A DNA stretch of 64,000 nt from Bradyrhizobium sp. B124 (GTDB lineage Bacteria; Pseudomonadota; Alphaproteobacteria; Rhizobiales; Xanthobacteraceae): contig NZ_CP152413.1 of assembly GCF_038967635.1 (NCBI RefSeq), forward strand, positions 2,914,001 through 2,978,000, read 5' to 3'. Position numbers and translations under genes: made by a program. The notes beneath the pieces were generated by a model. It had not been told where the DNA came from. It searched no databases and was given only the letters and a program-made list of their open reading frames with translations. This document shows positions 1 through 9,252 of this stretch, in pieces. Positions within the stretch are counted from its first letter, which is position 1. Each line of letters begins with the position of its first letter.

Positions 1-905
1 CTCAGGATCAGGCCGACCCGCTTGCCGGCGAGCTTGCTCTTTTCCTGCAGCGCGGCCGCGAGCGCCGCGGCGCCTGCGCCCTCGGCGAGATTGTGGGTGT
101 CGGTCCAGTAGGCACGGATCGCCTGCCCGACCTCGTCGTCGGTGACCTGCACGATGCGCGCGGCGCCCTTGCGGATCAGGGCGAATGCATCCGCGTCCGG
201 AATCCGCGTCGCCATGCCGTCGGCAAGGGTGTTGCTGGTCTCGGTGGTCACGATCTTGCCGGCAGCAAACGACAGCGCATAGGACGGCGCCTCGGTCGAC
301 TGCACGCCGACGATCTCGGTCTTCAGGCCGAGCAGGTCGCGCGCCATGATGCAGCCGGAGATGCCGGAGCCCTGCCCGATCGGCACATAGAGAATGTCGA
401 GGTCGGGCGCCGATCGAAACAGTTCCAGCGCATAGGTCGCAACGCCCAGCACCAGGTCCGGGTGAAACGACGGCACCATGTGCAGGCCGGCGAACTGGGC
501 ACGGCGCTCGGCCTCTTCCCGCGCGGCCTGGAAGTCCTCGCCGTGCTCGACGAGCTCGGCGCCGAACGCATGCATGGCACGGTTCTTCTCGACCGAGTTG
601 CCGCGCGGCACGTAGATCACCGCGGGCACGCCGTGGCGGCTCGCGGCAAACGCCAGACTCTGGCCGTGATTGCCGCGCGTCGCCGAGATGATGCCGGGTA
701 CATCGGGCCGCTCGCGCTTCAGCCGCTCGAGATAGACCAGGCCGCCGCGCACCTTGAAGGCGCCGATCGGTGTGTGGTTCTCATGCTTGACCACGACCTC
801 GGTGCCAAGCCGCTCGGCCAGCAACGGCCAGGCATACGCCGGCGTCGCCGGCACCGCGGTGCCGACGATCCTGTGCGCGCGCTCGAGCTCGCTGAGATCA
901 AACAT
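1..905 (-). CDS. Threonine dehydratase-like PLP enzyme, 3' end outside the window
   Basis: This is a fold-type II PLP enzyme of the serine/threonine dehydratase family. About 301 codons are visible from the ATG at 905 and the C-terminus lies beyond the window edge. The PLP lysine lies in IGAFKVRGG (about residue 50) and the phosphate-binding region includes SATRGNHGQS. The N-terminus is short and closer to the catabolic (TdcB-like) branch than to biosynthetic IlvA; a C-terminal ACT domain cannot be judged. The start is 14 nt after the ilvI stop, so the two are probably co-transcribed. Threonine deamination gives 2-oxobutyrate, a substrate of acetolactate synthase, which fits an isoleucine role. 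Serine or hydroxyaspartate as substrate cannot be excluded. Confidence 0.85.
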   Translation of the reverse strand, partial: MFDLSELERAHRIVGTAVPATPAYAWPLLAERLGTEVVVKHENHTPIGAFKVRGGLVYLERLKRERPDVPGIISATRGNHGQSLAFAASRHGVPAVIYVPRGNSVEKNRAMHAFGAELVEHGEDFQAAREEAERRAQFAGLHMVPSFHPDLVLGVATYALELFRSAPDLDILYVPIGQGSGISGCIMARDLLGLKTEIVGVQSTEAPSYALSFAAGKIVTTETSNTLADGMATRIPDADAFALIRKGAARIVQVTDDEVGQAIRAYWTDTHNLAEGAGAAALAAALQEKSKLAGKRVGLIL

Positions 906-919
906 GATCCACCCTCACC

Positions 920-2695
920 TCACACCAGCGCCTTGCCGCCGGCGAAGGCCTTCGCGGTGGCCTCATCGGTTGCTTCTTCCGGCAGCAGCATCTCGTTGTG
1001 CGCCTTGCCCGACGGGATCATCGGGAAGCAGTTCTCCAGCGCGGCGACGCGGCAGTCGAACAGCACCGGGCGTTTGATCGAGATCATCTCCTTGATCGCG
1101 CCGTCGAGATCGGACGGCTTGGTCGCCTGCAGGCCGACGCAGCCATAGGCTTCGGCGAGCTTGACGAAGTCCGGCAGCGCTTCGGAGTACGAATGCGACA
1201 GGCGGTTGCCGTGCAGCAGCTGCTGCCACTGCCGCACCATGCCCATGTACTGGTTGTTCAGGATGAAGATCTTGATCGGCAGCTCGAACTGAACCGCGGT
1301 CGACATCTCCTGGATCGTCATCTGCACCGAGGCGTCGCCGGCGATGTCGATCACCAGGCTGTCCGGATGCGCCACCTGCACGCCGACCGCGGCCGGCAGG
1401 CCGTAGCCCATGGTGCCGAGACCGCCTGATGTCATCCAGCGGTGCGGCTCCTCGAAGCCGAAGAACTGCGCGGCCCACATCTGGTGCTGACCGACTTCGG
1501 TCGTGATGTAGGTGTCCTTGCCGCGGGTCAGCTCGAACAGCCGCTGGATCGCGTATTGCGGCAGGATGATATCGTTGTTCTTGCGGTAGGACAGCGAGTT
1601 GCGCGCGCGCCATTGCGCGATCTGCTGCCACCACGCCTTGATGTCGGGCTTCTTGGCCTCCGCCTTGAACACCTGCAGCAGGTCGCCGAGCACATTGCCG
1701 GCGTCGCCGATGATCGGCACGTCGACGCGGATGTTCTTGTTGATCGAGGACGGGTCGATATCGATGTGAATCTTCTTCGAGCCCGGCGAGAACGCATCGA
1801 CGCGGCCGGTGATGCGGTCGTCGAAGCGCGCGCCGACGCACAGCATGACGTCGCAATCATGCATGGTCATGTTGGCTTCGTAGGTGCCGTGCATGCCGAG
1901 CATGCCGAGCCAGTTCGGCCCCGACGCCGGATAGGCGCCCAGTCCCATCAGGGTCGAAGTGATCGGAAAGCCGGTCGCCTCCACCAGCTGACGCAGCAGT
2001 TGCGAGGCCTCGGGACCGGAATTGATCACGCCGCCGCCGGAATAGATCACCGGACGTTTGGCATTGGCGAGCAGCGCCACCGCCTTGCGGATCTGGGTCG
2101 CATCGCCCTTGACGCGCGGCGTGTAGGAGATGTGAACGTCCGACTTGCGCGGCGGATGATAGGTGCCGGTCGCGAACTGCACGTCCTTCGGCACGTCGAC
2201 CAGCACCGGACCGGGGCGGCCGGTGGTCGCGACATAGAAGGCTTCGTGCAGCACCCTGGCAAGGTCGTTGACGTCGCGCACCAGCCAGTTGTGCTTGGTG
2301 GCGGGCCGCGTGATGCCGACCGTGTCGCATTCCTGGAAGGCGTCATTGCCGATCAGATGGGTCGGCACCTGGCCGGTGATGCAGACCAGCGGGATCGAGT
2401 CCATCAGCGCGTCGGTCAGCGGCGTCACCATGTTGGTGGCGCCGGGCCCCGACGTCACCAGCACAACGCCGGGCTTGCCAGTCGAGCGGGCATAGCCTTC
2501 GGCGGCATGACCGGCGCCCTGCTCGTGGCGGACCAGGATGTGCTCGACTTCGCTCTGCTGGAAAATCTCGTCGTAGATCGGAAGCACCGCACCGCCGGGA
2601 TAGCCGAAGACATGCTGCACCCCGTGATCGATGAGCGCGCGCACGATCATCGCGGCGCCGGTCATCTGATTGGGATCGTGGCTCTTGTCGGTCAT
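920..2695 (-). CDS. ilvI: Acetolactate synthase large (catalytic) subunit
   Basis: This is the ThDP-, FAD- and Mg-dependent acetohydroxyacid synthase large subunit (591 aa, normal length). It condenses two pyruvates, or pyruvate with 2-oxobutyrate, in the first common step of Val/Leu/Ile synthesis. The N-terminal pyrimidine-binding domain has the catalytic Glu58 in RHEQGAGHAAEGYARS. The central FAD domain carries MLGMHGTYEANM, and the C-terminal domain has the ThDP/Mg motif starting at GDASVQMT and ending in LNNQYMGM. A GGAG ribosome site lies six bases before the ATG. No regulatory small subunit (ilvN/ilvH) follows; the next gene is a threonine dehydratase homologue. A transcription attenuator precedes it. 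Confidence 0.97.
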   Translation of the reverse strand: MTDKSHDPNQMTGAAMIVRALIDHGVQHVFGYPGGAVLPIYDEIFQQSEVEHILVRHEQGAGHAAEGYARSTGKPGVVLVTSGPGATNMVTPLTDALMDSIPLVCITGQVPTHLIGNDAFQECDTVGITRPATKHNWLVRDVNDLARVLHEAFYVATTGRPGPVLVDVPKDVQFATGTYHPPRKSDVHISYTPRVKGDATQIRKAVALLANAKRPVIYSGGGVINSGPEASQLLRQLVEATGFPITSTLMGLGAYPASGPNWLGMLGMHGTYEANMTMHDCDVMLCVGARFDDRITGRVDAFSPGSKKIHIDIDPSSINKNIRVDVPIIGDAGNVLGDLLQVFKAEAKKPDIKAWWQQIAQWRARNSLSYRKNNDIILPQYAIQRLFELTRGKDTYITTEVGQHQMWAAQFFGFEEPHRWMTSGGLGTMGYGLPAAVGVQVAHPDSLVIDIAGDASVQMTIQEMSTAVQFELPIKIFILNNQYMGMVRQWQQLLHGNRLSHSYSEALPDFVKLAEAYGCVGLQATKPSDLDGAIKEMISIKRPVLFDCRVAALENCFPMIPSGKAHNEMLLPEEATDEATAKAFAGGKALV

Positions 2696-2763
2696 GGTTC
2701 GCTCCGGATGCGCTTGTTTTTGCGCGGCTTTTGTCAGTTCTCGTCAGTTCTGTTTCGGGCAAT

Positions 2764-2785
2764 AAAAAGGGGCCCCAGAGGCCCC
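2764..2785 (-). terminator. Intrinsic terminator in the ilvI leader (attenuator)
   Basis: Read on the minus strand this is GGGGCC, a 5-nt loop, GGCCCC and then five T residues. It lies between the leader peptide and the ilvI start, about 70 nt upstream of the ATG. A terminator inside a biosynthetic leader is the expected last element of an attenuator. Confidence 0.8.
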
Positions 2786-2787
2786 AT

Positions 2788-2835
2788 GCACACCGCCCGA
2801 ATTTGGATGGCCGCTAGCCATCCCCGGCGGTGTGC
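2788..2835 (-). promoter_or_regulatory. Long hairpin of the ilvI attenuator
   Basis: On the minus strand GCACACCGCC pairs perfectly with GGCGGTGTGC, and inside it GGATGGC pairs with GCCATCC across the leader-peptide stop codon. The upstream arm lies within the 3' part of the leader reading frame, so a ribosome stalled on the Ile/Leu/Val codons or stopped at the TAG would favour different foldings. The exact antiterminator pairing was not computed. Confidence 0.6.
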
Positions 2836-2879
2836 CTGGGTACGACGGCGATAAGCAGTTTGGTAATAATGTTGCGCAC
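2814..2879 (-). CDS. ilv leader peptide (21 aa, GTG start)
   Basis: A 21-codon frame begins at a GTG and ends with TAG ahead of the terminator. Its translation contains NIITKLLIAVV: Ile-Ile, Leu-Leu-Ile and Val-Val within eleven codons, exactly the residues made by the pathway. A GGGAAG-like sequence lies about 13 nt upstream of the GTG. An in-frame ATG exists at 2915 but it overlaps the presumed -10 box, so the GTG is preferred. Ribosome stalling when charged Ile, Leu or Val tRNAs are scarce would control terminator formation. Confidence 0.75.
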   Translation of the reverse strand: MRNIITKLLIAVVPRHTAGDG

Positions 2880-2910
2880 GAGGTGACCCAGTCTTCCCAA
2901 AGGTTGCGCG

Positions 2911-2938
2911 AACATAGCGGCCAAAGCCCGAATGTCAA
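2911..2938 (-). promoter_or_regulatory. Sigma-70-type promoter of the ilvI leader
   Basis: On the minus strand TTGACA (2938-2933) is followed after 16 nt by TATGTT (2916-2911). Transcription would start roughly 30 nt before the leader-peptide GTG. The full -35 consensus in the correct place ahead of an attenuator makes this one of the better promoter calls in the window. Confidence 0.65.
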
Positions 2939-3061
2939 GGCAAGGCAAGCAGTTTCGCGATTTTTGAAGTGTAACGGGGTTCCAGCCGTTCGGCGAGTGT
3001 TTTTGCGCGGCGCAACGCGCATGGCAGACGGGCGCGCGGCGGCGCCGCAGTCCGAGAGGCC

Positions 3062-3090
3062 GTAGCCCGGATGGGGGCCAACGGGGCTAC
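3062..3090. repeat. Hairpin at the end of miaA, short relative of the GTAGCCCGGATG repeat
   Basis: GTAGCCC and GGGCTAC form a 7-bp stem overlapping the miaA stop codon. The left arm continues as GTAGCCCGGATG, the same start as the longer inverted repeats at 52482 and 61488. It may act as the miaA transcript end, but there is no T-run. Confidence 0.5.
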
Positions 3091-4014
3091 GGGATTTGCG
3101 CCTCCAGCCACCCCTTCGCCGCCTCGGGCGCGACCCATTCGAATTCCGGGAGCTGGTGGCGAAACCAGGTGAACTGGCGCTTGGCGTAGTGGCGGGTGTC
3201 GGCCCGGCCGATCTCGGCGGCCTCCTCACGGCTGATCTCCCCCTTGAGGTGCCGGATCAGCGCCGGGACGCCATGAGCCTTCATGGCCGGCAGCAGCGGA
3301 TCGAGCCCGCGAGCTGCCAGCGCCGCGACCTCGTCGAGCGCGCCGGCATCGAGCATCGCGCCGAACCGCGCATCGATCCGCGCATAGAGCCGCTCGCGCT
3401 CCGGCGCCAGAAACAGCGCGTGGAATTGGCCCGGCGGCAACAGCGGCGGCAGGCCATCGCGATGCCAGTCCGGCAGCGGGCGGCCGGTGGCCTCGACGAC
3501 TTCGAGCGCCCGCGCGATGCGGGTGCGGTCGCGCGGCTTCAGCCGTTCGCCGGACACCGGATCGCGTGCCGCAAGCTCGGCATGCAGCGCCTCGACGCCG
3601 TGCTGCTCCAGCCTTGCGCGTACGCTGTCGCGCACATCGGCGGGGATCTGCGGCACCGCCGACAGACCGCGCGTCAGTGCCTTGAAATACAGGCCCGAGC
3701 CGCCGATGAAGATCGGCAGGCGTTTGTCCGCCCGGGCCTCGCCGAGCATCCTGGCCGCGTCAGTCACCCAGGCACCGGCGGAGAAATTCACGCCGGCGTC
3801 GACATGGCCATAGAGCCTGTGCGGAACCTGTGCCTCCTCGGCAGTGGTCGGCCGCGCGGTGATGATCCGGAGGTCGCGATAGACCTGCATGGAGTCGGTG
3901 TTGATCACGACCCCGCCGGTCCGCTGCGCAAGCTCGAGCGCCAGCGCCGACTTGCCGCTGGCGGTCGGCCCTGCGATAAGCACTGCCTTGTCCAACAATC
4001 CTGAATGCGCCTGC

Positions 4015-4016
<2 letters not shown>
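3087..4016 (-). CDS. miaA: tRNA dimethylallyltransferase
   Basis: MiaA transfers a dimethylallyl group to N6 of A37 in tRNAs that read UNN codons. The P-loop is GPTASGKS near residues 14-21. Other family signatures are the [11 protein letters not shown] segment, [10 protein letters not shown], and [14 protein letters not shown] near the C-terminus. The chosen ATG at 4016 gives 309 aa, the usual family length. An open frame continues 44 codons further upstream, but that stretch has no family similarity and lies inside serB. The ATG overlaps the divergent serB ATG in the tetramer CATG, so each 5' untranslated region or promoter must lie within the other gene. Confidence 0.93.
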
Positions 4017-4920
<904 letters not shown>

Positions 4921-4928
4921 TCTACGGT

Positions 4929-5050
4929 GTCGTCCCGGCGCAGGCCGGGACCCATAACCACCGACGCAAGTTACCTGGAAAAGCCGTTGCCCACTTCCTC
5001 AACAAGAACGACCGCGGCGTACTGGATCCCCCGCTTTCGCGGGGGATGAC
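4929..5050. repeat. Composite palindromic intergenic repeat
   Basis: The serB-degP gap has two hairpins. One is TCGTCCCGGC-gca-GCCGGGAC followed by CCATA; the other is GTACTGGAT followed by CCCCCGC-tttc-GCGGGGG and ATGACAG. The same arms, with compensated changes, recur at 40989-41110 and 41146-41253. Both genes end here on opposite strands, so it may also serve as a bidirectional transcript end. Confidence 0.75.
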
Positions 5051-5079
5051 AGTGACGGGTGAGGCGTGAGCGCGCGCCT

Positions 5080-6576
5080 CTACTGCACACCGAGCGCGAC
5101 GAAGCGCAGTTCGCCGTCGCCGTTCGAGACCAGCAGCAGTACGGACTTCTTGCCGTCCTTCTTCAGCTGATCGAGACGCTTCTTGATGTCGGCGGCGCTG
5201 GACACCGCCTCCTGCGCCACCTCGACGATGACGTCGCCGGCCGACAGACGCTTCTCGGCAGCATCGGAGTTGCTGTCGACGCCGGTGACGATAACGCCCT
5301 TCACGCTGTCCTTGATCTTGTACTTGGTGCGCAGATCCTTGCTCAGCGCGGCCAGGTCGAGACCGAGCGCCTTCTGGGTCACCGGTTTCTCGGCGGTGTC
5401 GTCCTTGGGCTTGGCGTTGGCCTGCTGAACCTTGTCGTTGTCCTCGAGCCGGCCGAGCGTGACCTTGCGGGTCTCTTCATTGCCCTTGCGGATGACGACG
5501 ACGTCGACTTCCTTGCCGACCGCGGTATCGGCGACGATGCGCGACAGATCCTTCGGATCCTTGACGTCCTTGCCGTCGAACTTGACGACGACGTCGCCCG
5601 GCTCGATGCCGGCCGGCTTGGCCGGCCCCTTGTCGTCGACGCCGGCAACCAGCGCGCCGCGCGCCGGTTTGATGTTGAGGCTGTCGGCGATCTCGTCGGT
5701 GACCTGCTGGATGCGAACGCCGAGCCAGCCGCGGCGCAACTCGCCGAACTTCTGCAGCTGGTCGACGACGCCGGCCACCGTCTTCGACGGCACGGCGAAA
5801 CCGAGACCGATCGAGCCGCCGGTCGGGGAGATGATCAGCGTGTTGACGCCGATCACCTCGCCTTCGAGGTTGAACAGCGGACCGCCGGAATTGCCGCGGT
5901 TGATGGCGGCGTCGGTCTGGATGTAGCTGTCATACGGGCCCTGGCTGATGTCGCGGTTCTTCGCCGAGACGATGCCGGCAGTCACGGTGCCGCCGAGGCT
6001 GAACGGGTTGCCGATCGCGACCACCCAGTCGCCGAGGCGGATCTTGTCGCTGTCGCCGAACTTGACCGCGGTGAGCGGCTTCGGCGGCTTGAACTTGAGG
6101 ACCGCGAGGTCGGTCTTCTTGTCGACGCCGACCAGCTCGGCCTTGATCTTGGTGCCGTCGTTGAGGATGACGTTGATCTCGTCGGCGTCGGCGATGACGT
6201 GGTTGTTGGTGACGACGATACCCGCGGTGTCGACGATGAAGCCCGAGCCGAGCGAGTTGGTCTTGCGCGGCTGGAACTCGCCGCTCTTGTCGCCGCCCTT
6301 GCCGGGCGGGCCGCGGCGGTTCTTGAAGAAATCGTCGAAGAACTCCTCGAACGGCGAGCCGGGCGGCAATTGCGGCATCGTCCGGTCCTTGGCCTCGATC
6401 GTCTGCGACGTCGAGATGTTGACGACGGCGTCGATCACCTTCTCGGCGATGTCGGCGATACCCTCGGGGCCGCGTGCGAACGCCGGCACGGAGCTCAGCA
6501 TGCTCGCAGCACCGATCGAGATCGCAGCTCCCATCATGCGGAGGCGACGGGTCAGGGCTGGTCTGGCAGCGATCAT
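5080..6576 (-). CDS. degP: Periplasmic serine endoprotease, DegP/HtrA (Do) family
   Basis: This HtrA-type protease or chaperone handles misfolded periplasmic proteins. From the ATG at 6576 it is 498 aa with a signal peptide ending at about residue 34 (SSVPAFA). The catalytic triad is His126 (VTNNHVIAD), Asp156 (KKTDLAVL) and Ser230 (NRGNSGGPLF). Two PDZ domains follow; the first starts around RRGWLGVRIQQV and the second around LGLDLAALS. A Gly/Lys-rich linker sits between residues 85 and 105. An upstream frame extension to 6759 was rejected because the signal peptide and a GGAG site fit 6576. It ends the hflK-hflC-DUF2065-degP block on the same strand. Confidence 0.93.
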   Translation of the reverse strand: MIAARPALTRRLRMMGAAISIGAASMLSSVPAFARGPEGIADIAEKVIDAVVNISTSQTIEAKDRTMPQLPPGSPFEEFFDDFFKNRRGPPGKGGDKSGEFQPRKTNSLGSGFIVDTAGIVVTNNHVIADADEINVILNDGTKIKAELVGVDKKTDLAVLKFKPPKPLTAVKFGDSDKIRLGDWVVAIGNPFSLGGTVTAGIVSAKNRDISQGPYDSYIQTDAAINRGNSGGPLFNLEGEVIGVNTLIISPTGGSIGLGFAVPSKTVAGVVDQLQKFGELRRGWLGVRIQQVTDEIADSLNIKPARGALVAGVDDKGPAKPAGIEPGDVVVKFDGKDVKDPKDLSRIVADTAVGKEVDVVVIRKGNEETRKVTLGRLEDNDKVQQANAKPKDDTAEKPVTQKALGLDLAALSKDLRTKYKIKDSVKGVIVTGVDSNSDAAEKRLSAGDVIVEVAQEAVSSAADIKKRLDQLKKDGKKSVLLLVSNGDGELRFVALGVQ

Positions 6577-6762
6577 GTCGGAGTTTCTCCAGGCAAGCGG
6601 GTTCAAATTAGCTGGTCGCAGTATGCGCCCGTGATCACAGAGTGCGCCCGAACGGGCATATGGCGCAAGCATCTCACCCGGGCATTTCGGCGAAAAACCG
6701 GCTGCGAGAGGCTCACGATTATGTTCATTCTGGCGCGATCTGCGCACTGGAACAGGCAATGA

Positions 6763-6963
6763 TCAGCGCCGCACCAGCCAGATCAGGATCAGTCCCGCAA
6801 CCGCCGAACCGATGCCGACGATGCGCAGGATGTTATCGGGCGTGGCCAGCGCGCTCTTCATCGCCCGGCGCATCCAGGCGGGGCTTGCCGCAAACAGGAT
6901 ACCTTCGAGCACGAACAGGATTCCCAACCCGATGAGGAAGTCGCCGAACGCTATGGACTTCAT
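6763..6963 (-). CDS. DUF2065 family inner-membrane protein (YjeT-like)
   Basis: This 66-residue protein has two hydrophobic helices (about residues 5-25 and 44-63) and a short basic loop between them, typical of DUF2065. In E. coli the relative yjeT also lies directly downstream of hflKC, so the neighbourhood is conserved across proteobacteria. Its function is not established. It lies about 106 nt after hflC, with a stem-loop at 7004-7032 in the gap. Confidence 0.85.
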   Translation of the reverse strand: MKSIAFGDFLIGLGILFVLEGILFAASPAWMRRAMKSALATPDNILRIVGIGSAVAGLILIWLVRR

Positions 6964-7003
6964 CGGATGGCAGCCTCCCGCTCGATGCTTATTGTTGTTG
7001 AGT

Positions 7004-7032
7004 GGCGGCGACGCGGTGTCCGCATCGCCGCC
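7004..7032. terminator. GC-rich stem-loop between hflC and DUF2065 gene
   Basis: GGCGGCGA pairs with TCGCCGCC over 8 bp, with extra inner pairing of GCGG and CCGC. There is no T-run on the minus strand, so a partial terminator or an mRNA stabiliser is as likely as a true terminator. Confidence 0.4.
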
Positions 7033-7069
7033 AAGTCTTGATACTTAAGTCGTGGTGTTCGTCGTGACG

Positions 7070-7969
7070 TTACTGTTTCGGCGCGGCGGCCGCCTCAGGC
7101 GCCTTGCCGTTCGCATTGCCGAAGTATCTGAAGAATTCCGAGTCCGGCCGCAACAGGAAACGCGTGTCGCCGGAGCGCAGACTGTTCTCATAGGCCGTCA
7201 TCGAGCGATAGAACGCGAAGAAGTCCTTGTCCTTGCCATAGGCCTCGGCGAACAGGCGGTTGCGCTCGGCATCGCCCGCACCGCGGGTTTGCTCCGCGGT
7301 CGAGTTCGCCTCGGCGACAATCACCGTTGCTTCGCGGTCGGCCTTGGAGCGGATCTCCTGCGCCTTCTGGTCGCCCTGGGCACGGAACTCGGCCGCTTCG
7401 CGCTGACGCTCGGACTTCATCCGGTCGTACACCGCCTGGCTGTTCTGCTCCGGCAGGTCGGCGCGGCGGATCCGGACGTCGACGACCTCGATGCCGTAGC
7501 CGTCGGCCTCCTTGTCGAGCTGCTCGCGAATCCGTGCCATCAGCTTCTCGCGCTCGTCACGCACCACCGTGATGAAGGTGACCTCGCCGAGCACGCGGCG
7601 CAGCGCCGCGTTGAGCAGCGTCGTCAGCTGCAGATTGGCGGCCTGGATAGAGCCGACGCTGGTGTAGTAGCGCAGCGCATTCTTGATGCGATAGCGCGCG
7701 AAGGCGTCGACCACCAGCCGCTTCTGGTCGGAGGCGATCACCTCCTGCGACGGGTTTTCGAGATCGAGGATGCGCTTGTCGACGTTGATCACCGAATTCC
7801 ACGGCGCCTTGAAGTGCAGGCCGGGATCGGTGACGACCTCAACCGGCTCGCCGAACCGAAGCACGATGGTCTGCTCGGTCTGCTGCACGGTGAACATCGA
7901 GCTGTAGCCGACGGCGAGCACGATGAAGAGGACGATCAGGGACACAATGCCGGTGACAGGGGACCTCAT
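7070..7969 (-). CDS. hflC: HflC, modulator of FtsH protease (SPFH/band 7)
   Basis: HflC forms with HflK the membrane complex that surrounds and modulates the FtsH AAA protease. At 299 aa it has one N-terminal membrane anchor (about residues 5-25, IVSLIVLFIVLAVGYSSM), then the SPFH/PHB domain and an Ala/Glu-rich helical segment with REAAEFRAQGDQKAQEI. A short Ala-rich tail ends the protein. Its start overlaps the hflK stop by 4 nt (ATGA), which indicates translational coupling. Confidence 0.96.
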   Translation of the reverse strand: MRSPVTGIVSLIVLFIVLAVGYSSMFTVQQTEQTIVLRFGEPVEVVTDPGLHFKAPWNSVINVDKRILDLENPSQEVIASDQKRLVVDAFARYRIKNALRYYTSVGSIQAANLQLTTLLNAALRRVLGEVTFITVVRDEREKLMARIREQLDKEADGYGIEVVDVRIRRADLPEQNSQAVYDRMKSERQREAAEFRAQGDQKAQEIRSKADREATVIVAEANSTAEQTRGAGDAERNRLFAEAYGKDKDFFAFYRSMTAYENSLRSGDTRFLLRPDSEFFRYFGNANGKAPEAAAAPKQ

Positions 7970-9108
7970 CGGGTGGCTCCCTGCTGCTGGCCGGTCGTGG
8001 CCGGCGCTGCTGCCGGACGCCGCGGCGTCAGTTCGCCGAGCGGAAGATAGGGCACGATGTTCTGGCCCTGGCCGCCGTCATAGACCAGCTTCTCGGAGCT
8101 ACCGAGCACGCGTTCCATGGTCTCGAGATAGATGCGCTCGCGCGTCACTTCGGGTGCCTTCTTGTATTCATCATAGACTTTCAGGAAGCGTGCGCTCTGG
8201 CCCTTGGCCTCGGCGACCGCCTGCTCCTTGTAGCCCTCGGCGGCCTGCAGGATCTGCGCGGACCGACCACGCGCTTCCGGCACGATCCGGTTGGCGTAGG
8301 TCTGCGCCTCGTTCTGCTTGCGCTCGAGGTCGGAGCGCGCCGCCTGCACGTCGCGGAATGCGTCGATCACCTGCGCCGGCGGATCGACCTTCTGCATCTG
8401 CACCTGGGTGATCTGGATGCCCGCGCTGTAGTTGTCGAGCGTCTTCTGCATCAGCTCCTGGACGTTCTGCTCGGTGACGTTGCGCGCCCCGGTCAGGATC
8501 GGCTGGATCTGCGAGCGCCCGATCACCTCACGCATCGCGCTTTCGGCGACCGCCTTCACGGTGCCTTCGGGATTCTGGATGTTGAACAAATAGGCGCCGG
8601 CCCCGCCCGGCTTGATCCGCCACAGCACGGTGAAGTCGACGTCGACGATGTTCTCGTCGCCGGTCAGCATCAGGCTCTCTTCCGGCACGTCGCGCATGGT
8701 GCGGCCGCGCCGTGCGGGATCGTCGATCAGGGTCATGCCGATCGAGATCGTGTTGACGCGCAGCGCCTTCGGCAGCAGCACCGTCTCGATCGGATACGGC
8801 AGGTGATAGCGCAGGCCCGGCTGCGCATCGCGGACGTATTTGCCGAAGCGCAGCACGACGCCGAGCTCTTCGGACTGGACGCGGAAGATCCCGGTGGCGA
8901 ACCAGATCGCCAGCGCGGCGACCAGCACCAGCGCGATGCCCATGCCGCTGAAATGACCGCCGGGCAGCCACTGCTGCAGCCGGTCCTGGCCGCGCCGCAG
9001 CAGATCCTCAAGATCCGGCGGCCTTGGCCCGGCCGACTGCGGACCTGTGCCCCATGGCCCTTTCGGACCCGAGCCCCACGGCCCCCCGCCTTGATTTTTC
9101 CACGGCAT
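7966..9108 (-). CDS. hflK: HflK, modulator of FtsH protease (SPFH/band 7)
   Basis: This is the partner of HflC. The Gly/Pro/Trp-rich N-terminus (PWKNQGGGPWGSGPKGPWG) is typical of HflK. One membrane helix follows at about residues 53-75, then the band 7 domain and a coiled-coil segment with ERKQNEAQTYANRIVPEARG. The C-terminus is Pro/Ala/Gln-rich. The start at 9108 has AGGAG seven bases upstream; a start six codons earlier is less likely. The length is 380 aa. It is the first gene of the hfl operon. Confidence 0.96.
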   Translation of the reverse strand: MPWKNQGGGPWGSGPKGPWGTGPQSAGPRPPDLEDLLRRGQDRLQQWLPGGHFSGMGIALVLVAALAIWFATGIFRVQSEELGVVLRFGKYVRDAQPGLRYHLPYPIETVLLPKALRVNTISIGMTLIDDPARRGRTMRDVPEESLMLTGDENIVDVDFTVLWRIKPGGAGAYLFNIQNPEGTVKAVAESAMREVIGRSQIQPILTGARNVTEQNVQELMQKTLDNYSAGIQITQVQMQKVDPPAQVIDAFRDVQAARSDLERKQNEAQTYANRIVPEARGRSAQILQAAEGYKEQAVAEAKGQSARFLKVYDEYKKAPEVTRERIYLETMERVLGSSEKLVYDGGQGQNIVPYLPLGELTPRRPAAAPATTGQQQGATR

Positions 9109-9252
9109 CAAACGTCTCCTCGACAAGTCCGGACGGGACGCCCGGCCTCGAATGTCCGGCCCGGTTATAGGGGACCGCTCAGGCCCTTACAACGCAAGCT
9201 TCCTGGCCGGACGAGCTATGCGCCGGGCCACAATTGTCAATGCAAACATTGG

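Noticed and set aside
93..1148. 351-codon plus-strand frame antisense to the dehydratase and ilvI
   Set aside because: Arg/His/Gly-rich shadow frame; the minus-strand genes have clear catalytic motifs.
2880..2915. Longer ilv leader peptide starting at the ATG at 2915 (33 aa)
   Set aside because: This ATG lies inside the TATGTT -10 box, so it would be upstream of the transcript start; the GTG at 2879 is preferred.
5059..6762. 567-codon open frame on the plus strand antisense to degP
   Set aside because: Asp/Leu/Arg-rich composition with no family motifs; it is the shadow of a GC-rich gene whose product is clearly recognised. The same applies to long antisense frames at 25533-26900, 28139-30850, 37374-39014 and 41256-43400.
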